Part shown: in pieces, positions 1 through 10,965 of the stretch
How the letters are laid out: every line of letters begins with the position of its first letter
Position numbering within the stretch: position 1 is the first letter of the stretch
Origin: Entoloma clypeatum
Taxonomy: Eukaryota > Basidiomycota > Agaricomycetes > Agaricales > Entolomataceae
Assembly (NCBI GenBank): GCA_963565915.1
Contig: OY751495.1
Coordinates: 2,976,001-3,040,000 of the forward strand
Length of the DNA stretch: 64,000 bases
Direction of reading: 5' to 3'
Notes under the pieces: model-generated
What the model was told of the DNA's origin: nothing
The model's input: only the letters and a program-made list of their open reading frames with translations
Database searches by the model: none
Translations under genes and position numbers: made by a program

Positions 1-522
1 AAACACACACACTTCCCACTCCATTATCACTATCCCTGCCGTTTTGCACTTTTGCGTTAAAAGTTGCACTTCATTATTACATGTGGACCCTAGTGTTAAG
101 GGGATCTTCAGGGATAAGAAGAGAAATGCTCGGTGCACCCACCATATCTAGCATTGCCATTCAAGACACACAGAAAAATGTTGAGCCCATCCCATGTCAA
201 GGGGACCAATGGCTAACGCAACTGACCTTTGGAAAAGCTGCTGGCGTGTGTGACAGTTTGGAAGAGAAGACTGTACACGTCTAGATTGCAACAGGTGTTC
301 TGACCTTTGACCCCCCCAACCTCTCGACCAATCCAGTACGCGTAGGGGTTCTGACCATGTGGATTTCATTTTTTTCCTAGATCTTCCTTTGCTCGGGTAA
401 ATCAGCTACCTGGATAAACAGATTGTTCTTTGGGTTTTCTTTTTAGATTTTTTTCACCTAAGTGTCAGAACAGGGTCGTGTGCCCAACGCAAGGTACTAT
501 TGTTCAAATCAAACCACTCTCA
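1..522. other. Unassigned sequence left of the G1 gypsy gag
   Basis: No gene is recognised here. Small open frames exist on both strands but none shows a domain, compositional bias or start context that would support it. The 280-bp LTR found at the other end of G1 (20770-21049) has no visible copy in this stretch, so the 5' LTR lies left of the window or is lost. A pyrimidine-rich stretch before 455 could be an intron end or simple sequence. Confidence 0.5.
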
Positions 523-1573
523 TTATGGCCAAAGGCACCAATGCCCAGTTTGAGGAAGAGTTCCAACAACAACATGTGCCCACTCCCTTACCTCCATTCG
601 ATCATGCCCCCCCCACAAAATAACAACCATGGAAGGAAGCTAGAAGTTGCCGCCAATCCCAGCAAATATAACGGATCAAAAGCAACATTCACAGTATGGT
701 GGACCAAGATGCTTGCTTGGCTTAGAGTCAACTGAGAACTATTCAACAGAGAAGAAGAAGTATGCATCACAGTGTGGTCCGCTTGGACGGACTCACAGTG
801 GGAGTCTATGGGGAAACCAATGTATGGAATCAGAGGACTGGCCAACATACAGAGAGCTAGTTGGCAAAATCACAATGAGGTTTTGTCCCACCACCAAGAT
901 CGAATGGGCCCGGTCCAAAATTGAGAGCTTTAAGCAAGGTTCAATGATTGGATCACGCAATTTGGGACCCTGGTAATCAAAGAAAAGATCGAAGAGAGGC
1001 ATGGTGTAACCCTTTTGGAAAGAAACACCAAAGACTCTATCATGCAACAACTCTTTCAGCAGGGAAGGAGAAAGTCCATGGTGCAGGGCACCTATGAAGA
1101 AATATTGGCAATTGGCAGAGTGGGAGACTTTTGCAGCAAGACCAGGCATGAGGACTGGCAATAATTTTGGACAGCAGTGTAACACGTGGGGCAATCGATC
1201 CACATATGGGCAACAACAGCAGAGGCCCTATGGGCAACATCAGCATGGGGGGTACTGTCCTCAACAACAACAACAGCAGCAACCACGACAAGATCCAAAC
1301 ACAATGGACATCGATAGGAATCAGAGACACACCCCCGGCAATTGTTATAACTGTGGAGGACAGGGGCATTTTGCCCGAGATTGCAGATGGCCACAATGCA
1401 GAGTGCAAGTGGCAATGATTGAGCAGATTGACGAGCAGGAGGAAGAAGAGATTTTGAGACAGATTAATGCAAGGTGGCAAGCACGCCAAGCTAATAACGG
1501 ACAACAGAATCAACCGGCTCAGAACAATGGACAGGCTGCAGTGCAGCAGGGTTTTGTGAACGTCAACCAGTAA
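523..1573 (+). pseudogene. gag: G1 Gag, frameshifted, one CCHC zinc knuckle
   Basis: Gag would form the particle and bind element RNA. I place the start at 523, where a frame opening MAKGTNAQFEEEF begins; the frame is then lost to stops and shifts but recognisable pieces continue (LEVAANPSKYNGSKATFTVW near 645-700, a WPTYRELVGKI stretch near 840). The last piece (1094-1573) is Gln-rich and carries one CCHC knuckle, C-YN-C-GGQGHFARD-C, near 1342-1384, then an acidic and Gln/Asn-rich tail. At least three breaks prevent translation of a full product. Family assignment rests on the knuckle and on the protease and RT that follow. Confidence 0.7.
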
Positions 1574-1939
1574 ATCCCCCACTTGCTCTGACAAATCAAT
1601 ACAAACAATTGCCTATAGACTCTTGTATACATAAAGACACTGTAAAATCTTGGTTTCAAAAGCTTATGGATGCAGCAGTTACACACAATAAAATACTATT
1701 GGACAAACCCAAAAACCTAAAAACTGAAAAAAAGCACAGATGAATCAGACTTAGATACACTTGTAAATTATATTGTTGGGGAGCCCTCGGCAACGAGGCT
1801 TGGTTCGTCCCCTATGGATGAATGCTTAATTCCCTGTTGTGATGAATCAGATAACTTATCTAGGCAAACGGACTCTGTGGGGGAACCATCTTTTATTCGA
1901 TCCGCTTCTTTGGAAAAGGAGCTTATGATGAAAATCATG

Positions 1940-3847
1940 CTGGAAACACTTTGATGTTGATGCATTATTAGACTCAGGGGCAACAGGAATGTTCATTGAT
2001 CTGGACTTCACCAAAAGAAACAACATTAAATTAAGGGAACTACCTTTTCCTATTCAGGTCTACAACATTGATGGCATGCTTAACCAAGGAGGTTCAATCA
2101 CACATGAAGCAGTCATGGCTATGCAGTATAAAGGACACATGGAAATAGCAGTGTTTGAAGCATGCAACCTAGGGAAGGCTAAGATTATTGTTGGACACAC
2201 TTGGCTGAAATGCCATAATCCAGAAATCGATTGGAAAAAAGCGGAAATTAAACTATTGAAATGTCCTGAGGAATGCGGCATGCGCAGAACACATTATTTA
2301 AATAAAACAGCAAGAACCAGATGGAGTGAAAGAATTGAAGAAGTAATAGAGGGAAATGAGGAAGAAGTGGAAGAGGGAGAGATCCATACACTCAGGGCAG
2401 CTAAAGGAGAAACCTCAGATGAAACACCGGCGGACCAGGCAGTCTCTCGGAAATACCATAAATATTTATCAGTGTTTGAAAAGAAAGCATCAGAAAGGTT
2501 ACCAGTTCGAAAGCCATGGAATCATGCCATAGACCTAAAGCCAGATTTCGTACCAAAAAAGGCCAAAGTCTACCCCTTGTCACCGGACAAAAGGAAAGAA
2601 GTATCTGAATTTGTGGATGATCAATCACGCAAAGGGTATATCTGACCTACCAAGTCACCGCAAACCTCGCCAGTATTCTTTATAGGTAAAAAGAATGGAA
2701 AGAAAAGAATGGTACAGGATTACCAACACATTAGTAGTTGGACTATTCACAATAATTATCCACTCCCATTGATTCCAGAATTGATTGATAAATTAAAGGG
2801 AAAGAAAAGGTTTACCAAGATGGATCTCAGATGGGGGTACAACAATGTGCGCATCAAGGAAGGAGATGAGTGGAAGGCAGCATTTACAACCCCGGATGGA
2901 GCTTTCAAACCAATGGTTATGTTCTTTGGATTGAATAATTCCCCAAGCATGTTTCAAGCTATGATGAACAACCTATTTAGAGACTTGATTGATCAAGGAG
3001 ACATAGTTATCTATACTGATGATATATGGGTGGCAACTGAAGGAGAAAAAAGGACACAGTAAAATTGTGGAGAAAATTCTAAAAAGGAAAAACGACTTAT
3101 TCTTAAAACCAGGAAAAGGTTTCTTTGACAGAGACGAAATAGAGTTTTTAGAGTTAATTATTGGAAAAGACGGAATTCGCAAATGGACCCTTCAAAAGTG
3201 GATGCTATCAAACAATGGCTGAGACCAACAAAAGTCAAAGAAGTCCAATTGTTCCTAGGATTGGCCAATTTCTATTGGTGATTTGTCAAGGACTTCTCTA
3301 AAGTGGCAGGGCCATTACATAAATTAACAAGGAAAGAAACAATCTGGAATTGGAAAGAGGAACAGGAGAAAGTGTTTGATACACTAAAGAAATCATTCAC
3401 AGAAGTGCCCATATTAGTATCCCCTGATCCAGATCGGAAGTTGAGAGTAGAATCAGACGCATCAGACTTCGCCACTGGAGCGATTCTATCTATGGAATGT
3501 GAGGATGATAAATGGAGGCCATTTGCCTTTCTATCTAAAGGATTAAACAACATTGAACAAAATTATGATGTACATGACAAAGAAATGCTGGGCATAATTC
3601 GAGTGCTAGAAGCATGGAGACACCACCTTGAAGGAGCCAAACATGAGGTTGAGATCTGGACCGATCATAAGTACCTTGAGTACTTCATGCAGGGACGAAA
3701 GCTTAATCACAGACAAGCACACTGGGTGTTGTATCTAACATGTTTCAACTTTAAATTAATACACAAGGCTGTTACCTCAATGGGAAAGGCAGATGCTCTT
3801 TCAAGAAGAGTTTATCATAAAAAGGGGGTGGAGAATGACAATGAAGA
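1940..3847 (+). pseudogene. pol: G1 protease, reverse transcriptase and RNase H, several stops and shifts
   Basis: Retropepsin: a D-S-G-A-T-G active-site triad begins at 1971, followed by IVGHTWLK. RT: conserved blocks run from about 2490 to 3220, including MFFGLNNSPSMFQ and the catalytic Y-T-D-D at about 3012-3023, where the second residue is Thr rather than the usual Leu/Met/Val. RNase H: 3303-3857 with SDASDFATGA, DKEMLGIIR and TDHKYLEYF. Breaks: TGA at 2643-2645 and at 3279-3281, both where family members have Arg (CGA); an indel in an A run near 3050; another shift near 3190. The frame ends where the LTR at 3848 begins. It cannot make a full polyprotein. Confidence 0.85.
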
Positions 3848-4390
3848 TGTCACGTAGCGTGTTTCTCAACGTCGGAAAATGTCGGACGAGTCGGAGCGGA
3901 GTAGCGGAGGAGCGGAATGCGGTAAGTGCAACATTGGCAGAAAGGACCTGGCTTCAACTTGTGCGTTGCGCCCCACTCTTTGATGTGGTCCTCGATTTTG
4001 GATTGGCGGATGTCGGATGAGCGGATGAGTGGATGAGCGGAGGTGATGGAGAGAATGCTCAAAGGCAAGTAGAGACGGATGCGAATGAGGTATAACGTAT
4101 GATATTTGAACTGAGGTTCTACGACAGGTTTGTACACTATTTATAGTAGACTAGAATGATCAGCATTACTATAAGTGATGTGCAGATATCGGAGTTGACC
4201 ATTGGAACATTTGGAGTATGGAGAGTAGCAAATGAAAAGTGAACAACATATGTCTACTTGTAAATATGGTTGAGATGTTACGTAGTAGTAGTATATTCAA
4301 TATAAATAGAATGTTGTTGGAGCGGATGTCGGAGCGGATGAAATGTCGGAGTCGTCGGATAAGTCGGATGTGAATCGTATGGTTATGACA
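3848..4390 (-). repeat. LTR (3' LTR of the minus-strand chromovirus fragment)
   Basis: The 543-bp unit begins TGTCACG and ends TATGACA on the plus strand, giving the expected TG...CA ends with matching inverted termini TGTCA/TGACA. On the minus strand a purine-rich AAGAGGGAAATAC lies directly upstream (4391-4403), which identifies it as a 3' LTR. It is rich in CGGA/GCGGATG-type short repeats. A target duplication cannot be tested because the other end of the element is missing. Confidence 0.65.
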
Positions 4391-4403
4391 GTATTTCCCT
4401 CTT
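4391..4403 (-). other. Polypurine tract of the truncated chromovirus
   Basis: Minus-strand AAGAGGGAAATAC directly abuts the LTR end, the normal position of the plus-strand primer in LTR elements. Confidence 0.55.
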
Positions 4404-4521
4404 AGGGCCGAACCCTGAGGCCCAGATGAGGTAATCCACGTGACCGTTGGTTGAAAAGCTTTGTGCGTGATCTTTCTCTCTTGTCACCCAACCACAACAT
4501 CTATCCCGACGCCTATCCGTT

Positions 4522-5481
4522 ATGTCCGCTGAGAATTCACCCCTCGCCGCTCTTCGTGCTGAAAGGGAGCGCCAGATGAAGGTCACCGAAGAGTTGGAGA
4601 GGAAGCTGCAGGAGGCAGAGGAGCGCGCGGAGGCGAAGAGGGCGGCGAAAGAGCGGAGACGAGCAGAGAGGAAGGCAGAGAAGGCGAAGGCGAAGGAACC
4701 GGTTGCGGATGCGGATGCGGCGAATGCGGAGGTGAAGAAGGTCCGGCTGCAGGGGGTTTTCAAGAATATGCCTGCGAGTTACGAGCAGGGGAAGGAGGAT
4801 TGCACCTCCTGCTTGAAAGCGGGGGACTTGTGTTTTTGGCCATCAGAGTGAGTTTTTCCTATTTCTTTATATGCTTCATTATTAACTTGTTCTTTAGGAA
4901 TGACAATGCTTCGTCGTGCTGGCGGTGCCAGCGTTTAAAACGAAGCTGCAGAACGGGAGCGGAAGCGGAGTCGGAGGTGAAGCGGAGGATGACCAAGGCG
5001 GTGAGGGTCGGAAAGGCTAAGGTGGCAGGTGGTGCGACGAAGAACGCGAAGGCGGGATCGTCCAAGGGAGAGGGGACCGCGGAGGGATCGCGGATAGCCG
5101 CAGCATCGGAGGAGCCGGAGTTCATGCCAGAGGGGTTTGGTCCGCCGGAGGTGGTCATAGGCACGGAGGTGGTGAGAGGACTTAGGAGCATGATAAGGGA
5201 GATGCAGCTGATAAGGGCGGAGTTGAAGGAACTGCGGGAGATCAAGGAGCTTTATCGCATGGAGGGAGGATTCGGAGGCTTCGGAGGAGGGATCCGACGA
5301 GGACGAGGATGCGGAGGAGTATGATAGGGTATTGGAGGAGTTGGCAAAGGAGGTAGAAGATGAAGAAGAAAAAGAAGAAGAAACAAAGAAGCGGAAGCAG
5401 ATGGAGGAAGCGGAACAGGAATCCGGATCGGAGTGGAACAAGGAGACGGAGGGGGTATCTAACAAAAAACAGCGAAAGTAG
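4522..5481 (+). CDS. Zn2Cys6-type (GAL4-like) protein, antisense in a chromovirus
   Basis: Exon 1 is 4522-4847, intron 4848-4897 (50 nt, GTGAGT...TTTAG), exon 2 from 4898. The splice joins two half clusters: CTSCLKAGDLC before the intron and CWRCQRLKRSC after it, giving C-x2-C-x6-C-x11-C-x2-C-x6-C, the spacing of fungal binuclear zinc clusters. The N-terminus (residues about 10-75) is a charged Ala/Glu/Lys/Arg helix, likely coiled coil; the C-terminus is acidic and Lys-rich. Near 5265-5285 the frame must shift by one base to enter the acidic stretch ending at the TAG at 5479-5481; otherwise the product ends at 5324. It lies between the chromodomain end and 3' LTR, opposite to pol, with only 45 bp between the two stop codons. 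It could be DNA-binding or simply a zinc-binding accessory protein; no target is evident. Confidence 0.6.
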
Positions 5482-5525
5482 TTTTTTGTTAGTATAAAAT
5501 TTTAATAGATTTTCTTTTCTTTTTG

Positions 5526-6278
5526 TTACAAGCGCGATAAGGGGCCTGGCTTAGTTGGTTGAGCGGAGTGGAAGTCCGCTACCGTATCCGCTGCGTGTTC
5601 AAGTTTGGATGCGGGTAACCAAGAAAACTCTTCACTGGTGTCTTCATAACCTAACCAGCGGACGAGGTAAAGGAGTTTGCAGCGTCGTCTTTTATCGATC
5701 TTTGAGTCGACGATTTCCGCAATTTCGTATTCGGTTTCTCCATCCATCTCGAGCGGAGGCGGAGGAGATTGTATCCGATTTGGAATCTCGTTAGGAGTTG
5801 CTGGTTCGAGCATGGATATGTGGAAAACGGGGTGTATAGCACGCATAGTGTCGGGTAGACGTAGTGTAAAGGAGTGCGTGCTGGGTTGGGCTATGATTTC
5901 AAATGGGCCAGCATATTTGTCGGATAACTTTTGGGTGGGTCGTGTGGTGCGGAAGAACTTGGCTTTAACAAAGACTTCTTGTCCGACGCGGAGCGGAGGA
6001 GGCGGAGAATGTCGGACGTCCGCAGGGCCTTGATAATGTTGTTGTGCCTCTGCGACAGCAGTCTTTAGTTCTTGATGTAATTCATCTAAGTCAACGATGT
6101 ATTGTTGAGCTTTATCGGATGCTAGATCACGTTCCGGATGGAGTGTAATGTCGGGGTGATAACCTTTGTTGGCGAAGAATGGTGATACACCTGAGGCTGG
6201 AGTTGATGAATACGTAGATTGTGTGTTTGACACATCATAGATAAAAGAGTGGTGGTGGACAACCTTAGTAGAGAGCAT
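5526..6278 (-). pseudogene. Integrase C-terminus plus chromodomain (chromovirus fragment)
   Basis: The 250-residue open frame carries the post-catalytic integrase region (SPFFANKGYHP, LRVGQEVFVKAKFFRT, KLSDKYAGPFEI, HPVFHISMLEP) and a chromodomain (EYEIAEIVDSK...LYLVRWLGYED...SWLP, residues about 178-235). In chromoviruses the chromodomain binds modified histone tails and directs integration. The catalytic core is absent and the first 40 residues look unrelated to integrase, so the start codon is an artefact of truncation. Confidence 0.85.
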
Positions 6279-6440
6279 CTTGATGATGGTCAGAGTGATG
6301 GGCTAATCACTCAGCAACTCAATGAGACGGTGGCATGGCAAAGTCCAAAGTTTGACTTGTATTTATTTTCCATTTGACACATTGCATCACGGTTGAGCTT
6401 TATTCATATCCAAGCATGTTTCTTTCCCCATTCACACACA

Positions 6441-7549
6441 ATGAGCCGTCCTCCTAGCACATGTTCCAAGTCCAATCTACACCCTGGGGAATGGACTAGT
6501 GCTAGACAAGCCATGAAGAACACCATGGTCGAGCGGCTGTCCAACGTGGAACATCAACTCATGCAATCGGATCTTGACCAACAAACTCCACATGCCCCCC
6601 TCCTATGCCAGCACCCTCAAAATTAATGAATGTTAATGCCAACACAAATCGAAACAAACCCAAGACAACAACACAAAATAGCACAAATGATGGGCCAAAA
6701 GGCAAAGGGTCTCTTTGTGATGCAATCGACAAACACCTAGACAAACTCGCTACCAGCAGAGATAGCCTTCCCCCCAAGAAAGTCCAGAAGAGGAGGGCAG
6801 TAGCCTATGATGTACCAAGAGGATGTGGGCGTGGGCATGGGCATGGGCATGGGTGTGGGCATGGGTGTGGACGCGGGCATGGAGTGGGTAGAGGTACATT
6901 AAGTGAAGGACATGGAAGTTTTGATTGTGAGGGTGGTCGTGGTCCCATAAAGGGGACAGTGCTGAGGGGAGGAGCTGTAGTGAAAGCGAAGCAGTTGGCG
7001 AATGACAATGCCATGGATGACGATGAGCATATCTTGATGGACGACGTAGATATGGAAAGTGGCACTGGTGTGGCAGATAAAAGTGAATTGATTGATATCA
7101 AAGGAGAGGTACTGGTGACTGCGACAGAGCATATTCTAATGGGCATGGGACGCAACGAGGTAGCTGGAGACATGGATGTTAAGATGGGGTATGAACAGGG
7201 GTTTGGGGAGGACCTACAGCCCAATGAGGCCACACAGCTTGACGAAGATCAACACGCTGATGAGGATGAACCGGCCAACGACGACGATGAACAGGCCAAC
7301 GACAATGAACAGGCCAATGAGGATGTGCAGGTTGACGAAGATGTACAGGTTGATCCAGACAAACAGGTCAAGGAGGACCACTTCGCCCACGAGGATGGGC
7401 AATTTGAGGACGATGGGGTGTGTGATGATGAAGTTGATGCCTTTGAGGACGAACATCCTGTCATGCCAGTTGCTCCCAGGAAAGGGAAAAAAGCGCTGCA
7501 ACTGAACTCAGTCAGTGTCCATATCACTGTTTTCGACACAAAAGGCTAA
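6441..7549 (+). CDS. Hypothetical protein with Gly-His repeats and a long acidic tail
   Basis: I do not recognise this gene. A start at 6441 gives MSRPPSTCSKSNLHPGE, a Ser/Arg-rich opening I associate with repeat-linked fungal proteins. The frame shifts at or near the C run around 6595-6600 into the long frame that continues to 7549. That part has a Lys-rich segment, a run of alternating Gly, Arg and His at about 6823-6893, then an Asp/Glu-rich tail with ANDD/QANED/VQVDEDVQVD short repeats (about 7215-7440). Most of the protein is predicted disordered. The codon-level tandem repeats could equally be expanded simple sequence, so coding status is uncertain. Confidence 0.4.
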
Positions 7550-8411
7550 AGAAAATCAATAGTTTGCCAACCGAAACTTGGGCGCGAATGAACCAAAGAA
7601 GCTGCATCAGCAAAGTGGTCCCCAAGCTGGTAGCAAACCATAGCAAACACACTCACATACATAGCAGCCATAGCACTATGTAGTGACCTCACTGACAGGT
7701 GTAGCAATGTAGCACTAAAGCACAATAGCATTGTAACATCATAGTACCATAGCATTGTAGTGTAGAATCCTGGTAGCACCATAGTATTTTAGTCTCATAG
7801 CCTGGTGTAGTACTCAATATTTCTATAGTTTGACACTTTTGCATGCCACAAAGCTGCTCAAAACCAAATTACAATATGAAAACGGACATCAAATATTGTG
7901 TTACACTAAAAATATACAACAAAGGAGATATTGGGAGTCGTCACTTGCCACCCATGCATCCCACATGCCCCGTGTCCCCTGCCTCGCGCACGCGAGGTCT
8001 CTCTCGTCACCACCATTCTTGCGTCTCCTCTGCCTTCCTGTCCCATCATTTTTGTGTGTCCCGTGGGCAGGTCCCTGACTTGCGCCCGCGTGTCGTCTTA
8101 TATCCCTCGGCCCTCGTCACCCACATCTCATATGCCCCTCGCCTGCGCTTCGTGCACTGGTGCACCCCACCCATGTTTGTGTGTCCCGTGTCCCCGTTCT
8201 CGTGTCTCCCGCCGTTTCTCAAGTGTCCTCTCCCGTTCGTCGCGTCTCCCGCCGTTGCTCGGGGGTCCTCCGTACGCAGCTTGCCTGTGCATCGTGGACT
8301 GGTGGGTCCAGCCCCTGTTTGTGTGTGTCCCATGTCCCTGTTCTCATGTCTCCTGTGTCCTGTCCTGTTTGTCGCGTCTCCCGCCGTTGCTTGGGTGTCT
8401 CGCCGTTCCTT

Positions 8412-8830
8412 TGTGTCTCCCGGCATTTCTTGCGTGAGTGGTCTGATGTGACACAGATGGCGCAGTGTTTACCTATACGAGGCGTCCTTGGCCCTCGCAT
8501 GAACGAAGGGAGGGGCCGTTTTTGGGTGTCGTGTGGGTGGGTCCTTGTTCTTGCACCCACGTTGTCTCATGTCCCTCAGCCGTCATCCGCACTCATCACC
8601 TGTGTCCTGTATGCCCCTCGCCTGCACTTTGTGCACCGGTGCATCCACCCGTGTTTATGTGTGTCCCATGTCCTCATTCTCGCATCTCCCGCCATTTGTC
8701 AGGTCTCCTGCCGTTGCTCATCTGACATAACATGGATGGTGCAGTGCTTACCTATATGGGGCCTCTGTGTCCCTCATGAACAAAGGGAGGGGCCATTTTT
8801 GGGTGTCACGTGGGCAGGTCCTTGTTCTTG
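8412..8830 (+). repeat. Left inner arm of the palindrome, two forward copies
   Basis: Two copies of a unit of roughly 115 bp (8412-8525 and 8700-8830). Each contains a GTCTGATGTGACAC-like word, an ACCTATA(C/T)(G/A)(A/G)GGC word, a GAACGAAGGGAGGGGCC-like word and a GGGTGTC word in the same order. They alternate with Cys/Pro-like GC-rich spacer made of TCTCCCGCCGTT-type words. Confidence 0.6.
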
Positions 8831-9074
8831 CGGAGGGTGGAGGGGGAGTGGAGGGAGTGGGTGGAGAGAGGTGATGGGAGGCAGATGTGATGTGGGACTT
8901 GGGTTGTTTTTGACTTTCAGCTGTTGCCGAGGACGGCAAGTTCTGCTGTTCATCATGGTGCCTGGGCCAGGAACTTGCCGAGTATTTAGCCTTCGATGTC
9001 CACTTGTTGCCCATCCCCTTCACTCCTCCGCCCTCCACTCCCTCCTCCCTCCCTCCACTCCCTTCCCTCCCTCC

Positions 9075-9510
9075 ATTCACATGAGGGCCACGCCCTGTAT
9101 AGGTAAGCACCGCGCCATCCGTTGCCCGTCAGACCACTCATGCGAGAAACGGCGAGACACCTGAGCAACTGCGGGACACACGAGAACGGGGACGCGGGAC
9201 ACACACAAACACGGGCGGGGTGCACCAGTGCATGAAGTGCAGGCGAGGGGCGTACAAGACACGGTGACGAGGGCCGAGGGACATGAGACGACGCGCGGGT
9301 GCATGAAGCGCAGACAAGGGGTGTATGGGACGCAGGGGACGAGCTCGGATGACGGCTGAGGGACATGAGACGATGCAAGACGCGGACCAGCCCATGCAAC
9401 ACCTGAAAACGGCCCCTCCCTTCGTTCACGCGAGGGCCAAGGACGCCCCGTATAGGTGAGCACCCCACCATCCGTGTCACATCAGACCACTCATGCGAGA
9501 AACGCCGGGA
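9075..9510 (-). repeat. Right inner arm of the palindrome, two reverse copies
   Basis: Reverse-complement copies of the left-arm unit at 9075-9160 and 9395-9510, with the same word order when read on the minus strand. By eye the 9395-9510 copy is close to 88% identical to 8412-8525. Confidence 0.6.
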
Positions 9511-10035
9511 GACACAAAGGAACGGCGAGACACCTGAGCAACAGTGGGAGACATGAGAACAGGGACACGGGACACAAACAGGGGTGGGATGCACTGGTGC
9601 ACAAAGCGCAGGCGAGGGGCATATGGGACGCAGGTCAGAGCACGGATGAGGGCTGAGGGACAGACAGGTGGTTGCGTGTGGGGGCACGCGTGAAGGGAAG
9701 GGGGGGACGGGAAGGTGCGAAGACGGGGGCAGGAGGTATATCATATGTTCTTAATTGTGTAATTATGTATATCCTACAATGAATTGGTTAATTGGTTCAG
9801 TCATTTCTCTTTGGGTTTATGCTTTGTGAGATTAGTGATAGCAAGAGACCAATGCTAATGGTATATAAGATATGCCTTGCTATGGAGTGCTATGGAGTGC
9901 TTTGTAGCAAAGTGCTGTGGAGTGCTACCTAGCATGAGTATGCAACTCTGTAGTGCTACAAACAAAATAATGTATGCTACAGTGCTATACCACTATGTAG
10001 TGCTATCAAGTGCTACCTAGCACAGGTCTGGTTTG

Positions 10036-10675
10036 CTGATGTGGCACAATTTCTCCCACCAGCAAAGCAGAATGCTCCCTCAATCAAGCAAATGCGCCCA
10101 CCAAACACCCCACTGCCGAAGAGGAATGTCGCGCTGCCCAAGCAAGCTGCAGGACAATCAAAGCCAGCATCTAAATTGAGTCCTGTCATCTCTTTCTCTG
10201 TAAGTCAGTTCCACACCTTCAAAAACATTGAATAACCATGACCTACAAGGATAACAAGGAGAGTGACGAGGTTGGGCCAGTGCTGCCAAAAACCCAGGCC
10301 ATGCGCCTGCGCACCAAGGTAGTACCGGAGGTTGTCAAGATCAATGACAATTTGGTACTGTATATTACGATTCTTGTAGGACTATCACTGACTGTGTGAT
10401 GCAGGACGATAAAGGAACTCACCAGATCCAACAAAGGCCTGTGGAGCGAAGGGAAAAAGTGGGGGGCAGAAACGTGCAGATGGCAATGATGGGAGATTTG
10501 AAGAACAAGGTACTTATTAATCAAACACATGATGAGTCATTCAGCCTCATGTATTACCATCAAGGGAAACAAGGCCGGCACATCGCTCAAACCTCATGTA
10601 TCAAACACCCACCATACCACAAACCACAATGTCAGTGGGGGTTCTTCTCATCAGAATCCTGGTCATGAACAGAGG
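10036..10675. other. Non-repetitive stretch with weak open frames only
   Basis: A 64-codon frame at 10041-10235 (Pro/Ala/Lys-rich, MAQFLPPAKQNAPS) and a 90-codon frame at 10396-10668 are present, without a recognisable domain. The first may be the continuation of the 6441-7549 gene beyond the palindromic block, since both are Lys/Pro/Ala-rich, but nothing proves it. Confidence 0.3.
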
Positions 10676-10965
10676 CTGTTCGACATGTTGGGCGTGAGTC
10701 GGCGCTGTTGGGTGTGATTCAGTGGCTTTGGGCATGATTGGGTGGCTTTGGGCGTGAGTGGAGGCTGTTGGGCGTGATAGGGGGCGTTGGGTGTGGGTGG
10801 AGACCATGGGGCGTGAGTGGAGGCCGTTGGGCGTGGGTGGAGGCATTGGGCGTGAACGGAGGCCGTTGTCTGTGAAAGTAGGCCGTTGGGCGCTAGAGGG
10901 GGCGATAGCGGGCCGTTGGCCACAAGTGGTGGTCGTTAGCCATGAGTGGTGGGCGTTGGGTGGAG
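10676..10965. repeat. Minisatellite, about 20-22 bp unit
   Basis: Roughly a dozen degenerate units built on GTTGGGCGTGAGTGGAGGC. The array ends at the Helitron terminal-type sequence that starts at 10966. Open frames across it on the minus strand give a periodic Pro/Asn/Ala-Gln protein and are not taken as genes. Confidence 0.75.

Larger units (their letters stand above)
3848..6240 (-). mobile_element. Truncated minus-strand chromovirus with antisense accessory gene
   Basis: Read on the minus strand: C-terminal integrase and chromodomain (6278-5526), then a plus-strand gene (4522-5481) lying antisense, then a polypurine tract and a 3' LTR (4390-3848). Everything upstream (gag, PR, RT, integrase core, 5' LTR) is gone; homology fades at about 6230, in front of the SPFFANKGYHP motif. 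The LTR abuts the RNase H end of G1, so this element entered G1. Confidence 0.7.
7560..10035. repeat. Nested palindromic repeat block, about 2.5 kb
   Basis: Outer arms (7610-7830 and 9870-10030) are made of degenerate AGTGCTA/TAGCACT words in opposite orientation. Inside lie GC-rich arms that are inverted copies of each other: 8412-8525 matches the reverse complement of about 9395-9510, and a second forward copy at 8700-8830 matches a second reverse copy at 9075-9160. The symmetry centre is near 8950. The long open frames here are low-complexity translations of the repeats. This may be the subterminal region of a non-autonomous DNA element, but no termini or target duplication could be fixed. 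Confidence 0.65.

Noticed and set aside
4935..5465. 176-codon Ser-rich minus-strand frame
   Set aside because: It is antisense to the Zn2Cys6 gene's Glu/Lys-rich exon; poly-Ser is the complement of that composition.
7176..7539. Met/Thr/Arg-rich and Ser/Cys-rich alternative frames
   Set aside because: They are alternative readings of the acidic repeat of the 6605-7549 frame.
8160..9744. Long open frames on both strands (up to 334 codons) in the GC-rich region
   Set aside because: They are low-complexity Cys/Pro/Val/His or Arg/Thr/Gly translations of the palindromic repeat, open in several frames at once, with no domain.
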